Below, piece after piece: positions 1-9,458 of a DNA stretch of 64,000 bases (its first letter is position 1; each line of letters begins with the position of its first letter). Location: contig JAEEVN010000001.1 in NCBI GenBank assembly GCA_016290885.1, positions 152,481-216,480 of the forward strand. The letters are read 5' to 3'. A program made the position numbers and the translations under genes. The notes under the pieces were generated by a model. That model was not told where the DNA came from, did not search any database, and worked only from the letters and a program-made list of their open reading frames with translations. Origin of the DNA: Caryophanales bacterium. GTDB taxonomy: Bacteria > Bacillota_I > Bacilli_A > RF39 > UBA660.

Positions 1-28
1 AAATAATGACTTTTTTAGTCATTATTTT
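1..28 (-). terminator. Intrinsic terminator overlapping the stop of 22..1848
   Basis: AATAATGACT-aaaa-AGTCATTATT inverted repeat; the window edge truncates the downstream U-tract. Confidence 0.5.
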
Positions 29-1848
29 ATTATATAAAGTTCATAAGTTTTTCCTGTCTTAGTTATTAAAAATGCTTTGTTGCTTTCTTTATCAAAATTA
101 ACACTTTTTACTGTGGAATTTTTTAATTTTTTTATAGTTTTTCCCTTATAATTTAATACTCTAATATTTTCATCATTTTTATTAGTAATAACAATCATTC
201 CTTTATTTGGAGCGATTATAGCACTATTTTCATCACTAAGGCTATCTCCGTCATTAAGTTTAAAAGTGTTTTCAGAATTATCAATTAAGTTATAAACTGT
301 TACTTTCTTATTAGCTTGGTTCAAGATATATTTATCTCCTGCTATAACGCTTGATTCTGCTATTGGAATTTCTTTAAATTTCTTACCATCTTTATCAAAT
401 AAATACATTTTTTCATCATCAAAATATCTATATAATTTATAATCTGATGATTTATCTAAAAGTGCTAATGTATTATCATCATTAAGCGGTTTCTTTTCTT
501 TAGTAGAATAAAGGATAACACTAGATTCACTACCTTTATCATCCACTAATACTTTTTGATCTGGAACTACTATATTATTTATAGATTTTAATAGTAAATT
601 GCCTTCATCATCGTATAAAGCATATGTCTTATCTTTATAAGTAATTACTTTATATCCATTTTTATATTCTCTATAATTTCTTATTTCTTTTTCACTACCA
701 ATTACTTTGAACATAATTTTATTTTCAAAAGGATCATAAACTAGGATTGTTTCCTCATCACAATATGTTCTTGAGCACCCTACTTCTAAACGTGCTGTTT
801 CTAAGTTTTTATATAAATTATATATATTCACTTCTTTTGAAGATGCATCTTTAAATTTAAATATTTCTTCGTATTTGCCTGTTTTTAATTCATATGTTCC
901 TAAAGAGTTTTCGCTTATATTTCTTACTAAAATGCCCTTTTGGTCTGCACTTAAAATACTATCTTCTACTATCTCATAACCTTCTTTAATTTTTTCAGTT
1001 ATTTTAGATTTTGAAGATATTTCTTCCTTCTCTTTACCATTAGCATCTAACACATATTTTTTAATTTCATTATTACTTTTTCTAGTAACTAATAATCTAT
1101 TATCAGACATAATAACATATGCATAAAAAGAGTCTCCTACTATTTTATTATCTTTGACATCAAAATAATAATATGTATCTGCTTTATCCCTAACAATTAA
1201 ATATAGTGTCTTATTATCTTCTTTTACATCTTCTACTATTTCATAATCATCAAGTATTCTATTACTATTTTCATCTATTATATTTAATCCATCATTAACA
1301 AAAGTAATTATCTTTTTATCATTATAGAAAGTTAATTCTTTAACATCTTTAAAAAGTTCATTACCCTTGTAATCATATATAGTGTATAATTCATCTGTTT
1401 TACTATAGAAATACTTATCTGTAATTGTATATAAAGTTTTTTCTTCTTCTCTTAAAACTTCTTTACCTCTAGAATTAACAACACTATATCCATGAGTATA
1501 ATCTTTGTCATCTTTTAATGCTAAAATTGCATATTTTGAAGTTGCATTAACAGGGACTTTTTTTAGTTTGTCTACCGAGTAATCCACAGTATATTTAACT
1601 ACAGTTTTACCATTTGTATTTATTATTTTTACTGTGGTTTTACCTGCTTCTTCCCCCTTATATGCAACTACGTATTTACATTCAGTATTAATACATTCAA
1701 TCTTATAATATTTTGCCCATAGAACCTTGGATACTCTAGTTATAAGATCCTTTTCTGTTTTACTAAAAACACACAATATTATTAGTGCTGCAATAGCCAC
1801 TAATGCAAAGCAAATTTGTACAACCCCATTTTTCAATATCTTCTTCAT
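22..1848 (-). CDS. Membrane-anchored extracellular repeat/propeller-like protein, paralog of the next ORF
   Basis: ORF with N-terminal TM helix; shares 'KVL..YY..EC....C.Y.VAYKG' and an internal CxxxxC with 1857..3767. Confidence 0.6.
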   Translation of the reverse strand: MKKILKNGVVQICFALVAIAALIILCVFSKTEKDLITRVSKVLWAKYYKIECINTECKYVVAYKGEEAGKTTVKIINTNGKTVVKYTVDYSVDKLKKVPVNATSKYAILALKDDKDYTHGYSVVNSRGKEVLREEEKTLYTITDKYFYSKTDELYTIYDYKGNELFKDVKELTFYNDKKIITFVNDGLNIIDENSNRILDDYEIVEDVKEDNKTLYLIVRDKADTYYYFDVKDNKIVGDSFYAYVIMSDNRLLVTRKSNNEIKKYVLDANGKEKEEISSKSKITEKIKEGYEIVEDSILSADQKGILVRNISENSLGTYELKTGKYEEIFKFKDASSKEVNIYNLYKNLETARLEVGCSRTYCDEETILVYDPFENKIMFKVIGSEKEIRNYREYKNGYKVITYKDKTYALYDDEGNLLLKSINNIVVPDQKVLVDDKGSESSVILYSTKEKKPLNDDNTLALLDKSSDYKLYRYFDDEKMYLFDKDGKKFKEIPIAESSVIAGDKYILNQANKKVTVYNLIDNSENTFKLNDGDSLSDENSAIIAPNKGMIVITNKNDENIRVLNYKGKTIKKLKNSTVKSVNFDKESNKAFLITKTGKTYELYIIK

Positions 1849-1856
1849 ACTTTCAC

Positions 1857-3767
1857 CTACTTTGCAATATATAATCCATAAGAATTATTATTACCATTTA
1901 TTTTTTTAGTAATTATAATTACACTATTTGTTTTCTTGTTATATTTAACACTATTAATAGTTGCATTTTTAATTCTTTTAACAGCTCTACCATTAGCATT
2001 AACAACTTTAATATAGTTATTAACAGTATTATTTATATATACTGAATTCTTATATGGAGCAATATTTTCTCCACTATTATCATTAATCTTTTCATTTTTC
2101 TTTAATTTATAGTTCTTAACTCTGTTATCCACAGGATTAATAATATTTAGTTTATCTTTTCCTAGATATATTATTGAATCTTCTCCATAAATAAATGAAA
2201 CTTTATTTCCTTCAATTTTCTTTATAATCTTCCCTTTTGAATTAACCAAATATGTATTTTTATTATCATTATATTTATATATATATGTAGATCCTACTGC
2301 TAATTTAGAAGCTAAATTGTCTTCTTTATTTATAGTTTTGTTTTGTTTACTACTAAATAATAGTAATGATGAACTATATGCTTCCTTACCAAATAATACT
2401 TCTTTATCTACTATAACTATTTGCTTATCTGATTTAAATAATTCTTTATTATTCTTGTCATAAACAACATATTTTTCTTTATAATTTTCTTCAGAATCTA
2501 TAGAATATTTAATTACTTTATAATTACCTGAATAACCAGTATAACTTTGAATACTGTTTTCATTTTCTGTTCTATATAATTCATTATTATTTAATACATC
2601 ATAAATAATCATTGTAGGTTTTTTACAATAATTACTTCTACAGTTAATTTGTACATATAATTCATTATCATTAGATTCAAGTATAGATATAGTTGCTGCA
2701 CCGGATTCTTTATTATATTTTAACAGTCTACTATATTTTTTATTTGATAAATTATATACTCCTAATGAATTATCTTTTTTACTATTAACTAATACTACTT
2801 TTTGATTTTTATTTCTTATACTATTACTATAAATAGAATATTCACTGGCATCTATATTTGTTTTTATTGAATTTACTAAATCATTTTGGTTCTCTGAGAT
2901 TAAATCCTCTAATACACCTTTTGATGTTAAAGTATATTTTTTTACAAAACCATTGTCATTTTTAGTTACAATTAATTCTCCAGCATTAATACCTTTGTTG
3001 TAACCACTAAATGATTCTTCCCCTACTTTATTCTTTTTATAATTATAGAAATAGTATGCATTTTTATTGGCATCTTCTACTACAAAGAATAATGGATTTC
3101 CTTTTTCATCATCTACTTCTGTAGCAATGCTATATCCACTTAATAAAGTTTTACCTTTTGAATCAAGTATTAAAGTTTCATTATCACTATCAATAGAAAC
3201 AATGCTATTATTAGCATAAACTTTTATATTTGTAGCATCTTTAAAAATAGTTTTACCATCATTATCTATAATTTTATGAGTATTTTTTGTTTTTTCCGCA
3301 ACAAGATTATCTGTTAAAGAATATAAATAATTTTTAGAATTATATTTTGATTTTCCCTTAGTATTTGTTAATACGTATCCATTTGTTTTAGAAGTAACAT
3401 AATCTGTTTTTGAAAAAATAACATAGTTTTTAGTGGCAGCAGTAACATTCTTAGTATATGATGATTTATTATCATATTTATCATTAATCTTAGCTATTTT
3501 TTTACCATTAGAATTATAAATATAAATAGTGTGTTTTCCAAACTTATCGCCCTTATATGCAACAATATAATTGCAATCACTATCTAAGCATTCTACGCTA
3601 TAATAGTTTGGTTTTAATACTTTTTTTACCCTCTTTACTGTTGGTATATTTATTTTAAAGAATATAAAATAAATAAGTATTGCTATCACAATAATTGCTG
3701 CTAGTATTATGAATAATAATTTATGCCCTTTTATAAAATTAATTATCTTCCTAAGAATTTTTTTCAT
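1857..3767 (-). CDS. Membrane-anchored extracellular repeat/propeller-like protein, tandem paralog
   Basis: N-terminal TM; 'YYSVECLDSDCNYIVAYKG' and 'CRSNYC' align with the neighbouring ORF. Confidence 0.6.
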   Translation of the reverse strand: MKKILRKIINFIKGHKLLFIILAAIIVIAILIYFIFFKINIPTVKRVKKVLKPNYYSVECLDSDCNYIVAYKGDKFGKHTIYIYNSNGKKIAKINDKYDNKSSYTKNVTAATKNYVIFSKTDYVTSKTNGYVLTNTKGKSKYNSKNYLYSLTDNLVAEKTKNTHKIIDNDGKTIFKDATNIKVYANNSIVSIDSDNETLILDSKGKTLLSGYSIATEVDDEKGNPLFFVVEDANKNAYYFYNYKKNKVGEESFSGYNKGINAGELIVTKNDNGFVKKYTLTSKGVLEDLISENQNDLVNSIKTNIDASEYSIYSNSIRNKNQKVVLVNSKKDNSLGVYNLSNKKYSRLLKYNKESGAATISILESNDNELYVQINCRSNYCKKPTMIIYDVLNNNELYRTENENSIQSYTGYSGNYKVIKYSIDSEENYKEKYVVYDKNNKELFKSDKQIVIVDKEVLFGKEAYSSSLLLFSSKQNKTINKEDNLASKLAVGSTYIYKYNDNKNTYLVNSKGKIIKKIEGNKVSFIYGEDSIIYLGKDKLNIINPVDNRVKNYKLKKNEKINDNSGENIAPYKNSVYINNTVNNYIKVVNANGRAVKRIKNATINSVKYNKKTNSVIIITKKINGNNNSYGLYIAK

Positions 3768-3807
3768 ATGCCACTCCTATTCTTTATACATAGAAATTAT
3801 AACATAA

Positions 3808-3837
3808 TAAAAAAAGCAATTCAATAGAATTGCTTTA
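3808..3837 (-). terminator. Intrinsic terminator
   Basis: AAAGCAATTC-TATT-GAATTGCTTTTTTT on the minus strand; begins at the stop codon of 3835..4416. Confidence 0.85.
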
Positions 3838-4416
3838 TTCTTTAATATTATAATTATTAGCTAATAATCTTTTCATAACAATTTCTTTTGGAGTCCAGAA
3901 ACTACACTCTAATATATATTTTTGATTATTATTAAAGAAATATTTAATTAATACATAATCATTTACTCTTTGTCTAATACCTTTATGTTTATATAAATAT
4001 TTACAAGTAAATAATTTACAAGCCATACATGTCTTCATAGTACATACACTATCAATTAAATATTTACATTTACCTCTATCTGAGTATTCACAGCATCCAT
4101 TTTTATGAGATGGATCTTCTTCCCTAAATTTAATACATACATCATCTTTAAATTCACAGTAGTTTTCATTAATAATTCTATCATCTAAATATTTACATAC
4201 TGTATCATATATATAATTATATCTTTCTTCTTTAGTTTTTAAATTAATTGCAGTCTCTATAGATTTAATATCTCTAAGTAGTATTTCATCTTTTATATCT
4301 TCTTTAATATTAAATTTTAATTTTAAATTCTTTTTATCACATTTATTTTTAATACTTTTAGTTTTTTTAATAATATTTTCTATATTAGAATTATCTATAT
4401 CAATTACATATTCCAT
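3835..4416 (-). CDS. Cysteine-rich protein of unknown function (putative metal/Fe-S binding)
   Basis: ORF with about 12 Cys, most within roughly 70 residues (C..C..CC..C..C..CMAC..C). Confidence 0.5.
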   Translation of the reverse strand: MEYVIDIDNSNIENIIKKTKSIKNKCDKKNLKLKFNIKEDIKDEILLRDIKSIETAINLKTKEERYNYIYDTVCKYLDDRIINENYCEFKDDVCIKFREEDPSHKNGCCEYSDRGKCKYLIDSVCTMKTCMACKLFTCKYLYKHKGIRQRVNDYVLIKYFFNNNQKYILECSFWTPKEIVMKRLLANNYNIKE

Positions 4417-4437
4417 ACTATCACCAATATAATTATA

Positions 4438-4465
4438 AAAAAAAAGAAGATTAAAATCAATCTTC
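4438..4465 (-). terminator. serS terminator (overlaps the promoter of the next gene)
   Basis: GAAGATTGATTTTAATCTTC followed by T9. Confidence 0.85.
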
Positions 4466-5755
4466 TTATTTTTTATTTGGAACTATTTTATCTTTTCCAC
4501 CCATATAAGGTCTTAATACTTCTGGAATAGTAATTGTTCCATCTTCTTGTAAATTGTTTTCTAAAAGTGCAATTAATGCTCTTGTAGAAGCAAGTACTGT
4601 ATTATTTAAAGTATGTGGATAATAATTACCATTTTCTCCTTTTACTCTAATACCTAATCTTCTTGCTTGAGCATCTCCTAAAGTAGAACATGATCCTACT
4701 TCAAAATATGTTTTTTGTCTTGGAGACCATGCTTCAATATCACATGATTTAACTTTAAGATCTGCTAGATCTCCAGAACAGCATTCAAGTTGTCTTACTG
4801 GTATATTTAGATTTCTAAATATTTCTACAGTAAACTTCCACATTTTTTCATACCAATCCATTGAGTCTTCTGGTTCACATATAACTATCATTTCTTGTTT
4901 TTCAAATTGGTGAACTCTATATATTCCTCTTTCTTCAATACCATGAGCTCCTACTTCTTTTCTAAAACATGGTGAATAAGAAGTCATAGTTATTGGTAAT
5001 TCATCTTTCTTTAATATTTGATCTTTAAATTTAGATATCATTGGATGTTCAGAAGTACCTATTAAGTATAAGTCTTCTCCTTCTACTTTATAACACATAG
5101 CTTCTTTTTCTTCAAAAGACATAACACCTTCAACTGCTTCACTTCTAAGCATAAATGGTGGTATTACATAAATAAATCCTTTATTTATCATATAATCTCT
5201 ACCATATGCTATCATAGCACTAACTAATCTTGCAGCATCTCCCATTAAATAATAGAAACCATTACCTGTTACTCTACCAGCTGATTCTTTATCAAGACCA
5301 TTAAAACTCTCTAAGATATCTGCATTATATGGTATTTCATAACTAGGAACTACTGGATCACCAAATTTTTGTAATTCAACATTCTTAGAGTCATCTTCTC
5401 CAATAGGAACTGAATCATCAATTATATTTGGTATTACCATCATTCTCTTTCTAATTTCTGTATCTAAATATTCTTGTCTTTCTTCTAATTTAGGTAAATC
5501 TTCTTTGATAACATTAATTTCTTCTTTGATTTTTTCTGCTTCTTCTTTTTTACCATCTCTCATTAAGTTACCTATTTCTTTACTTAATGAATTAACTTTA
5601 TTTCTTTTTTCTTCAAGATCAACTTTTAGTTTTCTATTTTCTATATCCATTTCATATACTTCATCTACAAAAGGAAGTTTTTGATCTTGGAATTTCTTTT
5701 TAATATTTTCTTTTACTAATTCTCTATTTTCTCTTATTAATTTAATATCTATCAT
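4466..5755 (-). CDS. serS: Seryl-tRNA synthetase
   Basis: Class II aaRS, full-length SerRS (MIDIKLIRENRELVKENIKKK...; TSEHPMIS; FRKEVGAHG). Confidence 0.97.
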   Translation of the reverse strand: MIDIKLIRENRELVKENIKKKFQDQKLPFVDEVYEMDIENRKLKVDLEEKRNKVNSLSKEIGNLMRDGKKEEAEKIKEEINVIKEDLPKLEERQEYLDTEIRKRMMVIPNIIDDSVPIGEDDSKNVELQKFGDPVVPSYEIPYNADILESFNGLDKESAGRVTGNGFYYLMGDAARLVSAMIAYGRDYMINKGFIYVIPPFMLRSEAVEGVMSFEEKEAMCYKVEGEDLYLIGTSEHPMISKFKDQILKKDELPITMTSYSPCFRKEVGAHGIEERGIYRVHQFEKQEMIVICEPEDSMDWYEKMWKFTVEIFRNLNIPVRQLECCSGDLADLKVKSCDIEAWSPRQKTYFEVGSCSTLGDAQARRLGIRVKGENGNYYPHTLNNTVLASTRALIALLENNLQEDGTITIPEVLRPYMGGKDKIVPNKK

Positions 5756-6012
5756 AAATTTTCCTCCTTTATTTCTTCGAATCTATATTCCTGATTAACA
5801 TCAGGATATTTTTCTTTATCTACTTTAGAATTAAACATATCATATGGTCTAACCCATACATCATTTTCATCATTTATATTTTCGTATACTACTACTTTTG
5901 CTTTATCCGGATTATTATCATCATATTTTTCTGAGTCATAACCTATTTTTACTACTTTATATATATGACCTTTAAAATGTTTATATATTCCTCCAATTTT
6001 AATTTCTCTCAT
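5752..6012 (-). CDS. DUF1653-like small protein
   Basis: 'GGIYKHFKGHIYKVVKIGYDSE...VVVYENINDENDVWVRPYDMF' resembles DUF1653; overlaps serS start by ATGA. Confidence 0.65.
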   Translation of the reverse strand: MREIKIGGIYKHFKGHIYKVVKIGYDSEKYDDNNPDKAKVVVYENINDENDVWVRPYDMFNSKVDKEKYPDVNQEYRFEEIKEENL

Positions 6013-6526
6013 TAATTATCTCCATAGAGATTTCATCATGATATTTTCCATCAAGGAAATATGATTCATGTCTTCTTCCATATTCTTTGAAACCTACTTT
6101 TTCATAAGCTTTAATTGCTCTTTCATTAAAACTAAATACATTTAAATCTATATTATGAAGCCCAAGAATATTAAAACCATACTCTACTAATAACTTCATA
6201 GCTTCAGTTCCATATCCTTTAGATCTATTATCTTCATCTCCGATAAATATACCTAAAGTAGCTTTTCTAGAGATAAGATTAACATCCATTAAACTTATAT
6301 TTCCTATTAAAGTATCATCATTTAATACAATTGAAAAATCATAATCCGAGGATTTCTTACTCTCAATATATTCTTTTTCTCCAGGTACTCTAACTACACT
6401 AGCAGTCATACCTAAATTATCAGATACTCCTCTACTATTTAACCAATTAACATATGTTTCAGCATCTTCAACATTCATTGGTGATAAGTATAATCTTTCT
6501 CCTATTATCTTTTTAAAATATTTCAT
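5999..6526 (-). CDS. GNAT acetyltransferase (RimJ/RimL-like)
   Basis: GNAT fold motifs (GIFIGDEDNRSKGYGTEAMKLL...NERAIKAYEKVGFKEYG); start moved to the RBS-preceded ATG at 6526. Confidence 0.85.
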   Translation of the reverse strand: MKYFKKIIGERLYLSPMNVEDAETYVNWLNSRGVSDNLGMTASVVRVPGEKEYIESKKSSDYDFSIVLNDDTLIGNISLMDVNLISRKATLGIFIGDEDNRSKGYGTEAMKLLVEYGFNILGLHNIDLNVFSFNERAIKAYEKVGFKEYGRRHESYFLDGKYHDEISMEIINERN

Positions 6527-6540
6527 ATTTCCTCCTTTAA

Positions 6541-6733
6541 AAGCAAAAAAAGATAGTACCAAGGAGTGCATAAGCACGGTACCATCCTTTATTTAACTTA
6601 ATTTAATAACGGTTTTACCCGGGTATTATTAATACCACTATTAGGTAGATTCATAAAAATATTATATCTATTTACACCATCCATAGACTCTCTATAATAA
6701 TTATTTTTACTACTAGTCCTAAATATTCGCTTT
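6541..6733 (-). promoter_or_regulatory. T-box riboswitch, probable Ser specifier (UCU), controlling GNAT-DUF-serS
   Basis: T-box 'AAGGATGGTACCGTGC', Stem I 'AGAGAGTC..GATGGTG', specifier region 'GAATCTACC', terminator helix GGTACCGTGC..GGTACTATC-T7. Confidence 0.9.
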
Positions 6734-6739
6734 AAATCA

Positions 6740-6768
6740 ATTTTAGTACAAAACTAATTTATAGTCAA
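6740..6768 (-). promoter_or_regulatory. Sigma-A promoter of the T-box/serS operon
   Basis: TTGACT-17-TAAAAT. Confidence 0.7.
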
Positions 6769-6770
6769 TA

Positions 6771-8801
6771 TTATTTCTCATAATCACAAGATGAACATTT
6801 TATTTTTCCGTCTTTTTCAACAAGCATACTATTACATTCAGGACATTTTTCTCCAATTGGTTTATCCCAGTATGCTTCTTTACATTTAGGGAAATTTGAA
6901 CATCCAAAGAATACTTTACCTTTTCTAGTAGTTCTTTCTACTATTGGGTTACCACATTTAATACATGTACATACTTCTGTAGCTGGTTTCTTCTCTTCTT
7001 TCTTAATATATTTACATTTTGGATAATTAGAACATGATACAAATTTACCATATTTACCTGTTCTAACAACTAGATCTCCTCCACATTCAGGACAAGTTTC
7101 TCCAGTTTTTTCTAATTCTTTCTTTTCCATATTATCAAATGCATTTTCTACCATAGGTTCAAACTCCTTATAAAATTTCTCTAATAATTTATTCCAAATT
7201 GTTTTACCATCTGCTATATCATCTAATTTAGATTCCATATCAGCAGTATATTTAACATTAATTATATTACTAAAGAATTCTTGTAATTTTTTATTTGTTT
7301 CTATACCAATTTCGGTTGGCATAAATTTCTTTTGTTCTAGTTTAACATATCCTCTTTCTACAATAGTAGATACTATAGTAGCATATGTACTAGGTCTACC
7401 TATACCAAGGTCTTCCATTTCTTTAATTAATTTAGCTTCTGTATATCTAGAAGGACCTTCAGTAAAGTGTTGTTTTAAATCAACTTCATCAGTAACAAGT
7501 ACATTACTCTTATAACTTGCTATATCAGGAAGTTCTTTATCTTCACTTGTTTCAAATTTTTCATATACTTTTAAATAACCATCAAATATAGTTACTGTAC
7601 CAGTAGATTTAAATTTATAATCATTATTATCAAGTATTAATGTAGTTACTTTTTGAGTAGCTGCTTTCATTAATGAAGCAAGTGCTCTATAGTAAATAAT
7701 ATTATATAATTTATATTCATCAACTGTAAGGTATGTTCTAATACTTTCTGGAGTTCTTAGAATGCTTGTTGGTCTAATAGCTTCGTGAGCATCTTGAACA
7801 TTTTCTGTTTTCTTAGTTACTTTAACTGAACCAAGATATTCTTTACCATAATTTTCTTCAATGTATTTATAAGCACTAGATATAAAATCATTAGAAAGTC
7901 TAATTGAATCAGTTCTCATGTAAGTAATTAAACCTACTGTTTCAGATCCTATATTAATACCTTCATATAATTTTTGAGCTACACTCATAGTTTTTTTAGA
8001 TGAGAAATTTAATTTATTAATTGCATCTTGTTGTAAACTACTTGTTATATATGGTGGTTTACTTTGTTTTAATTTTTCTTTTGCTTCAGTAGATTCTATT
8101 TTATAAGAATTAGATAATTTACTTCTAATACTTTTTGCTTCTGCTTCAGAAGTTACTTTAATATTATCATTTTTATATTTAAATAATTCTGAAGTAAAGT
8201 TTGGAAATAAAGCTGTTATTGTCCAATATTCTTCTGGAACAAACTTCTTTATTTCTTCTTCTCTATCACAAATTAATTTTAATGCAACACTTTGTACTCT
8301 ACCTGCAGATTTACCACCTGTTTTTGATTGCATTAATTTACTTAATCTAAAACCAATAATTCTATCAAGGATTCTTCTTGTTTCTTGGCTTCTAACCATT
8401 AAATCATCTATCTTTCTAGCATGATTAAATGATTCAGTTACAGCTCCTTTAGTAATTTCATTAAAAACTATTCTATCATAATCAGAATTTTCTAATTCTA
8501 AAGCATCTTTTAAATGCCAAGAAATTGCTTCTCCTTCACGGTCTGGGTCGGTTGCTAGATATACTTTATCTGCATTTTTAGCTTCTTTCTTTAAAGCATT
8601 AATATCTCTTTGTTTACCTTTAATAGTTATATAGCTAGGTTTAAAACCATCTTCTATATCTACACCAAGACCAAATTTACCAGAAGTGGCAAGATCTCTA
8701 ATATGACCTTTTGAAGATAATACTTTATAATCACTACCTAGATATTTTTCAATAGTTTTACTTTTTGCTGGTGATTCCACTATAACTAAATTCTTGCTCA
8801 T
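6771..8801 (-). CDS. topA: DNA topoisomerase I
   Basis: 'VESPAKSKTIEKYLG', 'TDPDREGEAISWHL', C-terminal Zn-ribbons. Confidence 0.97.
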   Translation of the reverse strand: MSKNLVIVESPAKSKTIEKYLGSDYKVLSSKGHIRDLATSGKFGLGVDIEDGFKPSYITIKGKQRDINALKKEAKNADKVYLATDPDREGEAISWHLKDALELENSDYDRIVFNEITKGAVTESFNHARKIDDLMVRSQETRRILDRIIGFRLSKLMQSKTGGKSAGRVQSVALKLICDREEEIKKFVPEEYWTITALFPNFTSELFKYKNDNIKVTSEAEAKSIRSKLSNSYKIESTEAKEKLKQSKPPYITSSLQQDAINKLNFSSKKTMSVAQKLYEGINIGSETVGLITYMRTDSIRLSNDFISSAYKYIEENYGKEYLGSVKVTKKTENVQDAHEAIRPTSILRTPESIRTYLTVDEYKLYNIIYYRALASLMKAATQKVTTLILDNNDYKFKSTGTVTIFDGYLKVYEKFETSEDKELPDIASYKSNVLVTDEVDLKQHFTEGPSRYTEAKLIKEMEDLGIGRPSTYATIVSTIVERGYVKLEQKKFMPTEIGIETNKKLQEFFSNIINVKYTADMESKLDDIADGKTIWNKLLEKFYKEFEPMVENAFDNMEKKELEKTGETCPECGGDLVVRTGKYGKFVSCSNYPKCKYIKKEEKKPATEVCTCIKCGNPIVERTTRKGKVFFGCSNFPKCKEAYWDKPIGEKCPECNSMLVEKDGKIKCSSCDYEK

Positions 8802-8837
8802 AAAAATTCCTTTCTAAATATATTATTCTCGGTTTAT

Positions 8838-9458
8838 TTAAAAATTCCCCTGTTTTTCAATAATTTTTTGTACTGGTTTATAACTTTTTCTATATTCTTC
8901 ATTAATACCATACTTTTCAATAGCTTCTAAATGTGCTTTAGTTGGATATCCTTTATGATTTTTATAACCATACTGTGGATATTTTTTATCAAGTTCATCA
9001 AGAATTCTATCTCTTGTAACTTTTGCTATTATTGAGGCTGCTGCAATAGATATACTTTTTGCATCACCTTTTATTATTTTAATCACTGGAATAGATAAGT
9101 CAATATCCATTGCATCAGTAAGTAATACATCTATCTTTATTTTTTTATTAGCTTCTATATAAGCATTTTTCATTCCTAGTCTAGAAGCTTCAAGTATATT
9201 TATTTCATCTATTACTTTAGGACTAATTATAGATACACCTACAGAAAGAGCATCCTTCATGATTATATCATAAAGTTTTTCTCTTTTCTTTTCAGTTAAT
9301 TTTTTAGAATCATTTATTTCATCATTTTCATAATCCTTAGGAAAAACTACACATGCACATACTACTGGTCCTACTAAAGGTCCTCTACCTGCTTCATCAG
9401 TTCCACCTATATAATTATATCCTTCATTATAGTAATAATTCTCATACTCTTTCATCAA
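8838..9458 (-). CDS. rnhB: Ribonuclease HII
   Basis: 'GGTDEAGRGPLVGPVV' motif. Confidence 0.95.
   Translation of the reverse strand: MMKEYENYYYNEGYNYIGGTDEAGRGPLVGPVVCACVVFPKDYENDEINDSKKLTEKKREKLYDIIMKDALSVGVSIISPKVIDEINILEASRLGMKNAYIEANKKIKIDVLLTDAMDIDLSIPVIKIIKGDAKSISIAAASIIAKVTRDRILDELDKKYPQYGYKNHKGYPTKAHLEAIEKYGINEEYRKSYKPVQKIIEKQGNF

Noticed and set aside
22-3767. Long DNA direct repeat between the two surface-protein genes
   Set aside because: Similarity is visible only at protein level; no extended nucleotide identity was seen
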